Source: CBDESN01 sp965242495 (GTDB lineage Bacteria > Pseudomonadota > Alphaproteobacteria > MPNO01). From it: 64,000 nt of DNA. Location of the stretch: positions 124,001 through 188,000 of the forward strand of contig OZ251446.1 of assembly GCA_965242495.1 (NCBI GenBank), read 5' to 3'. A program made the translations under genes and the position numbers. The number at the start of each line of letters is the position of its first letter. Position 1 is the stretch's first letter. Below the pieces are notes generated by a model. That model ran no database searches, was not told the DNA's origin, and saw only the letters and a program-made list of their open reading frames with translations. Positions 54,392 through 63,196 of the stretch are shown in pieces.

Positions 54392-55816
54392 TCAGTCGAA
54401 GCGGATGTATTCGAAATCGAGCGGTTCGCGGTTGACGCCGCGCGCGGGCGGGGCGATCCAGCCGGCGATCTTGCCCGGTTCGACGACGCGCTTCATCAGG
54501 CTCTTGACGAAGGCGCGATCGTCGTCGCTCGGCAGCCAGTCGCCGCGGCGTCGGGTCCAGTCCGCGTCGGTAATCACCTTGCCGTCGGGCGATACCCTGA
54601 TCTCGGAGAAGTTGCCGATCGCGCGCTGGAAGCCGCGATGGGGCAGCGCCAGCTGCATGTCGACGCCGTTCCGCTTGATCGTCCGGTTCCACCGCTCCAG
54701 GCCGCGCTGGCAGTCGTCGATGTATTCCTGGCGCAGCCGCTCGTTGACGGCGTTCAACGCGGTGTGCTCCTCGACGACGATCCGGTCGCCCCGGACCTCG
54801 TGCACCGGCCAGGTCGCGTCGAGCAGCCGGTGGTCGTCGTCGATCTGCGCCTCCTGGAACCGGCCCTTGAGGCCCTGGGTGAAGTAGTTCGCGGCGTTGG
54901 TGGAGATCTCCTGGCCGAACAGGTCCAGCGAGACGCTGAAGTGGAAGTTGATGAATTTCTGGATGGTCGGCAGGTCGACGACGCCGGCGGCGCGGACCTT
55001 TTCGGGATCGTCGGTCTTGCGTTCCTTCATCACCTCGGCGGTGCGCTGGACGATCCGCCCGACGCCGGTCTCGCCGACGAACATGTGATGGCCTTCCTCC
55101 GTCAGCATGAACTGGCAGCTCCGCGCCAGCGGATCGAAAGCCGACTCGGCGAGCGACGCGAGCTGATACTTGCCGTCTCGGTCGGTGAAATAGGTGAACA
55201 TGAAGAAGCTCAGCCAATCGGGCGTCTTCTCGTTGAACGCGCCCAGGATGCGCGGCTTGTCGGGGTCGCCCGAATGTCGCTCCAGCAGCGCCTCGGCTTC
55301 CTCGCGCCCGTCGCGGCCGAAATAGGCGTGCAGCAGATAGACCATCGCCCACAGATGCCGACCTTCCTCGACGTTGACCTGATAGATGTTCCGCAGGTCG
55401 TAGAGCGACGGGCAGGTCTCGCCCAGCTGCCGCTGTTGCTCGACCGAGGCGGGCTCGGTGTCGCCCTGGGTGACGATCAGCCGGCGCAGGGTGGAGCGGT
55501 ATTCGCCCGGCACCTCCCGCCAGACCGGTTGGCCGATATGCTCGCCGAAGGCGATTCTGCGATCGGGCTGGGGTTCGGCGAGGAAGATGCCCCAGCGGTA
55601 TTCGGGCATCTTGACGAAATCGTAATGCGCCCAGCCGTCGGGATCGACGCCGATCGCGGTGCGAAGATAGACATCGTAGCCCGACGCCCCGTCGGGTCCC
55701 AGCTCGCTCCACCAGCCGAGGAAGCCGGGCAACCACTGCTCCAGGGCGCGTTGCAGGCGGCGGTTGCCGGACAGCCCCACGTTGTTGGGGATGCGCTCGT
55801 TGTAATCGATCTGCAC
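54392..55816 (-). CDS. boxB: Benzoyl-CoA 2,3-epoxidase, oxygenase component BoxB
   Basis: 474 residues, opening MQIDYNERIPNNVGLS as BoxB does. Diiron ligands can be placed at E121, E151, H154 (VEEGRHLW), D212 (TDRDGK), E241 and H244 (TEEGHHMF), one position on from those I recall for the Azoarcus enzyme. It epoxidises benzoyl-CoA with O2, using electrons from BoxA, which is not in this window. boxC lies 3 bp upstream. Confidence 0.95.
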   Translation of the reverse strand: MQIDYNERIPNNVGLSGNRRLQRALEQWLPGFLGWWSELGPDGASGYDVYLRTAIGVDPDGWAHYDFVKMPEYRWGIFLAEPQPDRRIAFGEHIGQPVWREVPGEYRSTLRRLIVTQGDTEPASVEQQRQLGETCPSLYDLRNIYQVNVEEGRHLWAMVYLLHAYFGRDGREEAEALLERHSGDPDKPRILGAFNEKTPDWLSFFMFTYFTDRDGKYQLASLAESAFDPLARSCQFMLTEEGHHMFVGETGVGRIVQRTAEVMKERKTDDPEKVRAAGVVDLPTIQKFINFHFSVSLDLFGQEISTNAANYFTQGLKGRFQEAQIDDDHRLLDATWPVHEVRGDRIVVEEHTALNAVNERLRQEYIDDCQRGLERWNRTIKRNGVDMQLALPHRGFQRAIGNFSEIRVSPDGKVITDADWTRRRGDWLPSDDDRAFVKSLMKRVVEPGKIAGWIAPPARGVNREPLDFEYIRFD

Positions 55817-55819
55817 GGG

Positions 55820-57514
55820 TCAGACCCTTCCCTTGTCGAATTGGGTTTTCCTGCCGCTGCCGTAGAGCTGCAGCGCGCCCTCCGCGCCGACCGCGTTGGG
55901 CCGCTGGAAGATCCAGTTCTGCCACGCGCTGAGCCGGCCGAAAATCTTGGTCTCCAGCGTCTCCGGCCCGGCGAACCGCAGGCTCGCCTCCATCCCGGTG
56001 AGCGCATCGGGCGAGAAGCTCGCGCGCTCTTCGATCGCCAGCCGCACCTCGTCTTCCCAGTCGATGTCGTCGGGCGTGAACGTCACCAGGCCGAGCGCCT
56101 CGGCCGCCGCCGCTTCGAGCGGTTCGCCGATCTCCTCCCCGGCCCGCTCCACGCCCGTCGGATCGGCCAGGAAGCGGCTCTGGAGCCGCGTCAGCCCGTT
56201 CGACATCGGCAGCGGTCCGAAATTCATCCCGCCGAGCCGGACCGACGCCGGCGGCGCGTTGCCGCCCTCGAACACGCCGTCGAGCATGAACGCGCGGTCG
56301 GCGGCGAGCACGATTTCGAGCAGGGCGCCGGCGAAGCAGCTGCCGGGCTCGACCAGCGCGATCAGGCTGCGCGCGCTGAGATCGAGACGCTTGAGGCTGC
56401 GCTTCAGATAGAGCGTGATCTCGCGCGCCAGCCAGTCGCCCCGATTGTCGAGAAGCGCCCGGTCGGCGGCCTCCACCAGGTCGGCCGCGCCCGACGACCG
56501 CATTACCCAGCTGCCGATGGTCTGCTCGTTGAGCCGGAGATGCATGATCGCGTCGTCGAGCTCGCGCGCGAGGGCGAGCGGCCAGAATGCGGCGCCCGCG
56601 GCGTGGATCCCGGCTGCGTCTTGCGGCGGCTCCGCGTCCGGGCCCCGGATCGTGACGTAGGCCGCCCCCAGGGCGCGGTCGATCTCGACCGAGACGTGGT
56701 CGTAGGCCACCCGATCCGCTTCGACGGTCCGGGCGAGCGGGATCAGCTCGATCCCGGCCGCGTCCTTCGGCCGTTTCGAGGCGTCGGCGAACTCGCGCGC
56801 GCGCGCGTCCACGATCTCGTCGAAGCGCGACCCCGGCACCAGCTCGTCCACCAGCAGCCAGTCCACGGCGCGCTTGCCGCGCACGCCTTCGGAGGTCGTG
56901 CAGAAGAAATCGGCGTGGTCGTGGCGCACCCTGCGCTTGTCGACCAGCCGGGTGAGCCCGCCGGTCCCCGGCAGCACCGCGAGCAGCGGCAGTTCGGGCA
57001 ACGATACGGTGGACGAGCCGTCGTCGATCAGCATGATGTGGTCGCAGGCGAGGGCCAGCTCGTAGCCGCCGCCCGCCGCGGCGCCGTTGATCGCGCAGAT
57101 GTAGCGTTGATCCGAATTGTTCGTCGCATCCTCGATGCCGAGCCGGGTCTCGTTGGTGAACTTGCAGAAATTGACCTTGTGGGCGTGGCTCGACCGGCCG
57201 AGCATCGGGATGTTGGCCCCGGCGCAGAACACCCGCGGCTTGTCCGACGACAGCACGACGCAGCCGACCTCGGGATGTTCGAAACGGAGCCGCTGTATGG
57301 CGTCGTAGAGCTCGATATCGACGCCGAGATCGTAGGAGTTGAGCTTCAGGGCGTAGCCGGGGACGAGCGGCGCGTTCTCGTCCACGTCGAGGGCCAGCCG
57401 CGCCACCTTCCCGTCGACGGTCAGCCGCCAATGCCGGTATCGATCGGGGTGGGTCTGCAAGTCGATGCGTTCGCCGGATGGGTGGGCGTCCGTCCGTCGC
57501 GCCGGTTCGGCCAT
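55820..57514 (-). CDS. boxC: 2,3-Epoxybenzoyl-CoA dihydrolase / benzoyl-CoA-dihydrodiol lyase BoxC
   Basis: 564 residues of the crotonase superfamily in tandem. The first crotonase-like half has SSDKPRVFCAGANIPMLG and GAAAGGGYELALACDHI (oxyanion-hole segments); the second half follows with EPGSCFAGALLEIVLAADRA. BoxC opens the ring of the BoxAB product, giving an aliphatic aldehyde-CoA and formate. The ATG at 57514 has GGAGG 5 bp upstream and is preferred to an in-frame ATG at 57577. First gene of boxCB. Confidence 0.95.
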   Translation of the reverse strand: MAEPARRTDAHPSGERIDLQTHPDRYRHWRLTVDGKVARLALDVDENAPLVPGYALKLNSYDLGVDIELYDAIQRLRFEHPEVGCVVLSSDKPRVFCAGANIPMLGRSSHAHKVNFCKFTNETRLGIEDATNNSDQRYICAINGAAAGGGYELALACDHIMLIDDGSSTVSLPELPLLAVLPGTGGLTRLVDKRRVRHDHADFFCTTSEGVRGKRAVDWLLVDELVPGSRFDEIVDARAREFADASKRPKDAAGIELIPLARTVEADRVAYDHVSVEIDRALGAAYVTIRGPDAEPPQDAAGIHAAGAAFWPLALARELDDAIMHLRLNEQTIGSWVMRSSGAADLVEAADRALLDNRGDWLAREITLYLKRSLKRLDLSARSLIALVEPGSCFAGALLEIVLAADRAFMLDGVFEGGNAPPASVRLGGMNFGPLPMSNGLTRLQSRFLADPTGVERAGEEIGEPLEAAAAEALGLVTFTPDDIDWEDEVRLAIEERASFSPDALTGMEASLRFAGPETLETKIFGRLSAWQNWIFQRPNAVGAEGALQLYGSGRKTQFDKGRV

Positions 57515-57896
57515 TCGATCCTCCGTTGGGAAGCAGGCGAGGCGGGCGCGTCCTGCCGCCCGGGCCGCCGCCGACAATATATAGAGATCGGCGGCGCGGA
57601 ATCGAGCGTGAATCGCCCGGCCGTGCGCGAGATCGGCGACGGACGCATGGAGCGGCCCGGCGCGGCGTATATTTCTTCTTCGAGGCAGGGGAGAAGCGGA
57701 GCGGATCCGGCCACGGCCCCTGTGTGGCCCGAATCGGCGCCCATGCGCTGACGGCGGCTTCCCGGACTTCTCTATGGGACCGGCTGCCGCGGCGCCGGGG
57801 CGGCGCCATGGGCGGCGCCAGGTCGCCGCGCGAAAAGGCCCGCCGCGCGCCCCGAGGGAAACGCGCGACGGGCCCGCTCCGCCCGGGCGGGCGGCT
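57515..57896 (-). other. Intergenic region upstream of boxC and downstream of the lipoprotein gene
   Basis: About 380 bp. A minus-strand AT-rich element (TATATATTGTCGG around 57570-57583) lies 55-70 bp before boxC and may be its -10 region, but no convincing -35 is seen. A terminator for the lipoprotein gene occupies 57833-57874. Nothing else is recognised. Confidence 0.5.
57833..57874 (-). terminator. Rho-independent terminator of the lipoprotein gene
   Basis: On the minus strand a 13-bp stem (GGCCCGTCGCGCG with CGCGCGGCGGGCC, one G-U) closes a 12-nt loop and is followed by TTTT. It starts 22 bp after the lipoprotein stop. Confidence 0.8.
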
Positions 57897-60458
57897 TCAG
57901 TTCGACGGCGCCGTCACGCGGCAATGCTCCGCTTGGCAGGCGCCGAAGCTGCCGAACGCGGCCACACGCCGGTTCTGGTGGGTGGAGTCCGTCTCGATGC
58001 GCCACCAGCCGGCGGTTTCGAGCTTGTCCGCGGGGCCGTAGAGGGCGCCGCTGTACTCGCCCTTGTTCCACGACGTATCCCACGGATCCGCATGGCCCTT
58101 GTAGCTGCCGTCGGCTGCGATGTCGCCCTCCGCCAACAGGATCGCGAACCCTTCATGGGAATGGCCGTCCCCCCCGTTTCTGAGGAATTGGTTCTTCTGC
58201 CAGATGCCGTTTTCGAGCGCTTGCAGGTTGGCGATGTTGCCCATGATCTTGTTGGCGCCGGTAGGAATGCCTTCGCCCGTGCAGGCGCCGGCGCCGATGC
58301 AGGCGTTGAGGGTCACGTCGCCCCGCAGGCGGGTGAAGTGGAGGACGTGCGGCGCGCTTTCGCTGCCCACCGAATTGCTCCTGGGATGCAGGATCATCCC
58401 CATGGTCCTGCCCCGGAACGTGGCCTCGATCGACTCCGCGCGGTCGGTCGTCCTCGCGTCGTCCGCGTCGCGGAAGGCGTCGTAGCCGAAGTGGAAGCCC
58501 TGCATGAGGCCCGGCCGGGGATACTCGTCGATATAGTCGGTGAACACGAACAGGCCGTAGGCCGCATAGGCCAGGTAGCGGTCGGCGTCGTCGCCCGCAT
58601 CGTCCGCCATCGCGCCCGCGTCGAGGCCGCCATGGTTCGACAGCCAGACCCGGAGATCGCCCAGCGCGCCATGGGCGGCGAGCCGGCGGCCGTCGCTGTC
58701 TTCGGGGTCGGGCTGGGGCTGGTTTCCGCTCAACCCGTAGCGCGAGGCCCAGTAGTAGTTGGGCTCGCCGTCGGGGTCGGCGTAGGGCGCGCCCCAGGAG
58801 ATCTCCGCGTCGCTGCGGTTGAAGTCGTAGCAATATGCCGGATAGGGCCCGCTGCAATCGTCCGACATCACGTTGTTCCCGGAGTCCTGCGTCCCCCAGG
58901 CGCCCGGCGAGTTGATCCCGTCCCGGCCCCGGCTCGACGACCTGTCGAGGTCGTGCTTGAAGAGGCTCATGACGGTGCCTTCCCCGCCGATCCTGAAGAC
59001 CATGCCGTCGGGCGTGAAGCGGATCGAGCTGGTCACCGGATTCAGGTAATGGCGTTGGTAGCTGCCCGACGGGGTGATGGCGTTGCCGTCGGTGTCGGTC
59101 GTCGCGCCCTGGACGACCGGGATCTTCGGCGTGGCACCGCCCTCGTCGTCGGTGGCGCCTTCGGGGCTGGGCCTTATGTCGCCGCGCATGGAGACCGCCC
59201 GCAGCGGGAAGTGATCGCTCTCGCCCGTCGCGCCGGGCGAGAGCACCGTCTTGCCGGCGGTCCAGGCGACCGCCTCCGTCGCGATGTCCAGCGCGTTCGG
59301 GTTCGGGCAGGGCATGTTCACGGTGCAGTCGGCGAACGCCGCCTCCCTGGGCGTGAGCGTGACCCGCGCGGTGAAGGGTGCGCCCCCCGTCGATCCGGGA
59401 GGAACATTAGTCAGGATGAGGGGAGGCGCCGCCAACCCGGGGTCGGCGGCGATGCGGGTGGCGGCCCAGGCGCGCGTTGCGGTCTCGGCCGCCGCCGCCG
59501 CCGCCACGCCCGCGTTGGCCTCCGTCCGCTGGTCGTCCGTGGCCGCCTCGACCAGGGCCGCGTCGGCGGCCGTTGCGAGCATCGCCGCGGCCGTCCTCTC
59601 CGCCTCGCGCGCATTCACGAAGGCCGTCTGCGCGGCCGCCAGCGCCGTCTGCGCCGCCTGTCTCTGCATCTGGGCGGCCTCGCGGGCCGCCGTTTTCTGC
59701 TCGTCCGTGGTGTCGTCGTCCCAGGTTGCGGCGGTCGCCTGGAAATCCGCCTCCACCTTTTTCAGGACCGCCTGGGCCGCCGCCAGCGCCGTCCTGGCCT
59801 GCCCGGTCGCGGCCTGCGCCTCCGTCAAACCGGTCTGCGCCGAACGCAACGCCCTCTCCTCCGCCGTCAGCGGCGGCGGCTCCGGCGGTGCCGGCGGTCG
59901 CGCTCGCGCCTCGGCCAGTTCCTGGCGCAGCAGCGGCACCAGGGAGACCTGGGCGGTGGTCAGCCAGCCCTGGGCCTGCGACAGCAAGGTTTCGATCGCG
60001 CCGGTGGGGTTGGCCTCCAGCGCCTCGGTTATCCTGGTCTGGGCTTCGTCGAGCGCCGTCTGCGCCCGGTCCAGCGTCGTGTGCATGCTGTCGAAGGAAA
60101 CGGTCCCCCCCGACCCGAACGCCGCCAGGGCCTCGGCGACCGCCCCCAAGGCGTCGTCGACCGCCTCCAGCGCCGCTTCGGCGCTGTCTGGCGGCATCTC
60201 CAGGTTCTCCCGCACCTGCGCCAGGTCTTCCCGGGCGCGGACCACCGCCGCGCGGGCCGCCGCGCGCTGTTCGGGATTGGTGGTCGCCCCCAGCGCGTTC
60301 TGAGCCGCCGCCAGCGATTCACGGAGGTCGGTCAGCGCGGCCCGCGCTTCCCCGAGTTCGGCCGTCAGCGCATCGATTCTCGACTGGTTCGACTTGCAGG
60401 CCCCCAGCGCCAGCAGCGCGGCGCAGAAGAGAACTGAAATGCTCCTGGAAACGGTCAT
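57897..60458 (-). CDS. Predicted surface lipoprotein: alanine-rich coiled coil plus TbpB/Slam-substrate-like C-terminal barrel
   Basis: 853 residues. A lipoprotein signal peptide ends at C21 (LLALGAC). Residues about 25-420 are alanine/glutamate-rich with heptad character, in repeated stretches such as AQTALDEAQTRITEAL and AQTGLTEAQAATGQAR, suggesting an extended helical stalk. Residues about 430-853 are a beta-rich part with many Gly/Asp/Asn; its end (GALYGPADKLETAGWWRI, then AAFGSFGA) resembles the eight-stranded barrel of transferrin-binding protein B and other Slam-exported lipoproteins. Ligand unknown. The leader contains 22 copies of a 13-bp repeat, with a promoter just beyond. No Slam or TonB receptor is nearby. 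Confidence 0.7.
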   Translation of the reverse strand: MTVSRSISVLFCAALLALGACKSNQSRIDALTAELGEARAALTDLRESLAAAQNALGATTNPEQRAAARAAVVRAREDLAQVRENLEMPPDSAEAALEAVDDALGAVAEALAAFGSGGTVSFDSMHTTLDRAQTALDEAQTRITEALEANPTGAIETLLSQAQGWLTTAQVSLVPLLRQELAEARARPPAPPEPPPLTAEERALRSAQTGLTEAQAATGQARTALAAAQAVLKKVEADFQATAATWDDDTTDEQKTAAREAAQMQRQAAQTALAAAQTAFVNAREAERTAAAMLATAADAALVEAATDDQRTEANAGVAAAAAAETATRAWAATRIAADPGLAAPPLILTNVPPGSTGGAPFTARVTLTPREAAFADCTVNMPCPNPNALDIATEAVAWTAGKTVLSPGATGESDHFPLRAVSMRGDIRPSPEGATDDEGGATPKIPVVQGATTDTDGNAITPSGSYQRHYLNPVTSSIRFTPDGMVFRIGGEGTVMSLFKHDLDRSSSRGRDGINSPGAWGTQDSGNNVMSDDCSGPYPAYCYDFNRSDAEISWGAPYADPDGEPNYYWASRYGLSGNQPQPDPEDSDGRRLAAHGALGDLRVWLSNHGGLDAGAMADDAGDDADRYLAYAAYGLFVFTDYIDEYPRPGLMQGFHFGYDAFRDADDARTTDRAESIEATFRGRTMGMILHPRSNSVGSESAPHVLHFTRLRGDVTLNACIGAGACTGEGIPTGANKIMGNIANLQALENGIWQKNQFLRNGGDGHSHEGFAILLAEGDIAADGSYKGHADPWDTSWNKGEYSGALYGPADKLETAGWWRIETDSTHQNRRVAAFGSFGACQAEHCRVTAPSN

Positions 60459-60468
60459 CGGAACCCCC

Positions 60469-60760
60469 GTGAAGAGGCCCCGTGAAGAGGCCCCGTGAAG
60501 AGGCCCCGTGAAGAGGCCCCGTGAAGAGGCCCCGTGAAGAGGCCCCGTGAAGAGGCCCCGTGAAGAGGCCCCGTGAAGAGGCCCCGTGAAGAGGCCCCGT
60601 GAAGAGGCCCCGTGAAGAGGCCCCGTGAAGAGGCCCCGTGAAGAGGCCCCGTGAAGAGGCCCCGTGAAGAGGCCCCGTGAAGAGGCCCCGTGAAGAGGCC
60701 CCGTGAAGAGGCCCCGTGAAGAGGCCCCGTGAAGAGGCCCCGTGAAGAGGCCCCGTGAAG
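60469..60760 (-). repeat. 13-bp minisatellite, 22 perfect copies plus 6 bp, in the lipoprotein leader
   Basis: On the plus strand the unit is GTGAAGAGGCCCC. 22 exact copies run from 60469 to 60754 and a partial GTGAAG follows. It begins 11 bp from the lipoprotein ATG and ends 11 bp short of a -10 box, so it makes up nearly all of the 5' untranslated leader. The sequence has no stop codon in this orientation in any frame. Confidence 0.98.
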
Positions 60761-60771
60761 ACTGTTTTCCT

Positions 60772-60801
60772 ACCATATCACGGACGACGCCGCAAGGTCA
60801 A
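60772..60801 (-). promoter_or_regulatory. Predicted promoter of the lipoprotein gene
   Basis: Reading the minus strand, TTGACC (60801-60796) and TATGGT (60777-60772) are separated by 18 bp. The predicted start site falls in the few bases before the repeat array, so the array would be transcribed as leader RNA. Confidence 0.55.
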
Positions 60802-61427
60802 AATTCGACGGGCGGAGCTGCGTTCGACCGCCCAACGTCGCGGCGGGGCAGGGCGAAGCCGGACGCAGCATCGAGCCGCCTGACGATCTCCAGCCGTCGC
60901 CTTCCGATCTTGCGCAACGCGCCATCGGCGAAGACACGCCGCGGACCCGGAACGACGCGCCGACCGAAGCCAGGAGCGGCGGGGCGCCGTCCCGGTCCTG
61001 CGCCGATGCCGCCCCAACGGCTCCCTCGGCGGCGGCGGCTGGATCGACGCCTTCGCCGACGAGTTCACACCTTCAGACCTCATCAAGACGGCGAAGGAAA
61101 CCCCACCGTCCCAAAGTCCGTTTGAGAATCGCATTTTATCCATGAAAGTCGTCCCCGGCTCGACCGGGGGAATGACGGAGGGGCTGTGACGACGGTCCGA
61201 GGGAAGCCGTCGGCTCGAGGCGGATACGCCAAGGGTTTCTTCACACGCCCGAAAGCGGAAATCCAGGGATCTTGACGAGATCGATCGAAGCGGTCGCGCT
61301 CCGGCAGGACCCGATTTCCCAAACGGACTCTCATATGTCCTGAACCAGGACAGACAGACCGTTGAGCGCAGCCCGCGCCGACGTTATCCTGGCCCGACGC
61401 CGGGGATCGAGAGCTTCCGTGACGCCG
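60802..61427. other. Intergenic region between the lipoprotein promoter and the CoA ligase, with an inverted repeat
   Basis: About 630 bp with no gene I can support; open frames here lack ribosome-binding sites and family character. AGTCCGTTTGAGAATCG (61115-61131) is inversely repeated, with two changes, at 61312-61329. Between them lies a small palindrome (CCCCGGCTCGACCGGGG, near 61153). The pattern is that of a small non-autonomous palindromic element. Confidence 0.4.
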
Positions 61428-62987
61428 ATGGGGGATACGGCCGCGCCGACGGGATCGGGCAACGCATTCGCGAACTGGCTCGAAGGCAACGGCGAGCGCC
61501 TTCCGCACAAGATCTTCGTTCACAGCGTCGATCAGGACAAGGCGATTACGTTTGGCGAGATGCGCGGCCTGTGCCGCCGGATCGGGGAGTTCCTCCGTCG
61601 GCGCGGGATCGGCCCCAACGACCGCGTGGCTCTGCTCTCCAACAATTCGATCGAGCATCTCGCCGCCTATCTCGGCGTGATGGCCCACGGGGCCGCGGCC
61701 TGCACGGTCCATGTCGAGATGAACGCCGCCTATTTCGAGGAGATCCTTCGCGCCCTCGATGCGCGGATCGTCCTGTACGAGGCCGGGCTCGGGATCGAGC
61801 GCCTGGCGGGCGCGGCGCCGGGCGAGTGGCTGTGTCTGGGAAGTTGGCGCCCCGGCGGCGGCGCCGGCGGCGGTTTCTTCGCCGCCGTCGCCGACATGCC
61901 GGATACGGAGCCTCTCGCGCCGGTCAACGCGCCCGACGACGTGGCCTCGATCTTCTACACTTCGGGGACCGACGCGAAGCCGAAGGGGGTCGTCTGCCGG
62001 TTCGCCGAACTCGCCGCCAACACCGGGCCGACCGCGGACGCCTTCGGCATCGCCGAATCCGACCGGATACTCGACTATCGCTCGTTCAACTGGATGTCGG
62101 CGCAGGTCCTGGGCGCGCTCGGGCCGCTCTGCCGCGGGGCTACGCTGGTGCTGGCGCGCAAGTTCTCGGCCAGCCGCTTCTACGACTGGATTCGCGATTA
62201 CGAGGTCAGCGTGGCGGTCGGCAATCCGACCGTCATCAACATGCTGGTGAACCGGCCGGCGCAGGTCCGGGGCGCCGACCTGCCCCGACTCCGTTTCGTC
62301 ACCTCGAGCTCCGCCCCGCTGCCGGTCGAGCATTGGAAGGCGTTCGAGCGACTCTACGGCATACCCGTCGCCCAGGGTTACGGGACCAGCGAGACCGGCT
62401 GGATCGCCGGCAGCAGCGAGCGCACCCGCCGCCTCGGCTCGGTCGGACGGCCGCACGCCTACCACCGGGCGGCGATCGTCGACCCGGACGGCAACCCCTT
62501 GCCGCGGGGCGAGATCGGCGCCATCGAGATCGGCGGCGACCCCGATACGGAGTACCGCTATCTGGCCGACGACGGCTCGATTCGCGTCAACGCCAAGGGG
62601 CGGATCCAGACCGGCGACGTCGGATATCTCGATGCCGACGGCTATCTGTACGTCACCGGCAGGCGCAAGGAGCTGATCATCCGCGGCGGCGTCAACATCG
62701 CGCCGGTCGAGATCGACAACGTCGCGTTGCAGATGCCCGGCGTCGCGGACGCGGCGACGGTGGGCGTGCCCGACGGCGTCTACGGCGAGGAGGTCGTGAT
62801 CTACGTCGCGCCGAAGCCCGGCGCGGAGCTGACGCAGGAGGCCGTGCTGGCCCATTGCGCCGACAGGCTTCCGCAACCGAAGCGGCCGAAGCAGGTGATC
62901 CTGCGCGACGAACTGCCCAAGACCGGACGCGGGAAGATGGACCGCAACGCGCTCGCCGAAGACTGGAAGACGCGGTGCCCGGATTGA
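61428..62987 (+). CDS. Acyl-CoA synthetase (AMP-dependent, ANL superfamily)
   Basis: 519 residues. Adenylate-forming motifs are in order: P-loop FYTSGTDAKPKGVV, A4/A5 region with QGYGTSETGW, TGDVGYLDADGYLYVTGR, and the catalytic lysine in TGRGKMDRNAL. It activates a carboxylic acid to its CoA thioester. A benzoate or related aromatic substrate would suit the nearby boxCB, but sequence does not prove this. The ATG at 61428 gives a normal N-terminus; a GTG at 61419 with GAGAG upstream is an alternative. Confidence 0.85.
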   Translation: MGDTAAPTGSGNAFANWLEGNGERLPHKIFVHSVDQDKAITFGEMRGLCRRIGEFLRRRGIGPNDRVALLSNNSIEHLAAYLGVMAHGAAACTVHVEMNAAYFEEILRALDARIVLYEAGLGIERLAGAAPGEWLCLGSWRPGGGAGGGFFAAVADMPDTEPLAPVNAPDDVASIFYTSGTDAKPKGVVCRFAELAANTGPTADAFGIAESDRILDYRSFNWMSAQVLGALGPLCRGATLVLARKFSASRFYDWIRDYEVSVAVGNPTVINMLVNRPAQVRGADLPRLRFVTSSSAPLPVEHWKAFERLYGIPVAQGYGTSETGWIAGSSERTRRLGSVGRPHAYHRAAIVDPDGNPLPRGEIGAIEIGGDPDTEYRYLADDGSIRVNAKGRIQTGDVGYLDADGYLYVTGRRKELIIRGGVNIAPVEIDNVALQMPGVADAATVGVPDGVYGEEVVIYVAPKPGAELTQEAVLAHCADRLPQPKRPKQVILRDELPKTGRGKMDRNALAEDWKTRCPD

Positions 62988-63196
62988 GGCCGCCGCCGCT
63001 CCGGAAAATTGACTACGCCCGATCTCCCGTGCCACCATGGCGACCGCATGGAGACTTCATGCGGGGGCCGCCGGGGGAAGCGAAGGATGAGCGCGTTGAA
63101 ACGGGCCGTGACCGGCGTCGCAGCGCCAAGGATGGCGTCCTCATGCCGGACAACAGGCGGGTGACCATCGGCGTCTCCAGGTGACGATCTCGTCGG
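62988..63196. other. Short intergenic region before the LppC-like gene
   Basis: About 210 bp. No gene, tRNA or clear terminator is visible; TTGACT at 63008 followed about 19 bp later by weak -10 matches is only a possible promoter. Confidence 0.3.

Noticed and set aside
60469..60760. CRISPR array
   Set aside because: The 13-bp units are directly adjoining with no spacers, and there are no cas genes.
60777..61143. Minus-strand 121-codon open frame upstream of the lipoprotein promoter
   Set aside because: Arg-rich, no ribosome-binding site or family pattern, and it runs over the inverted-repeat region.
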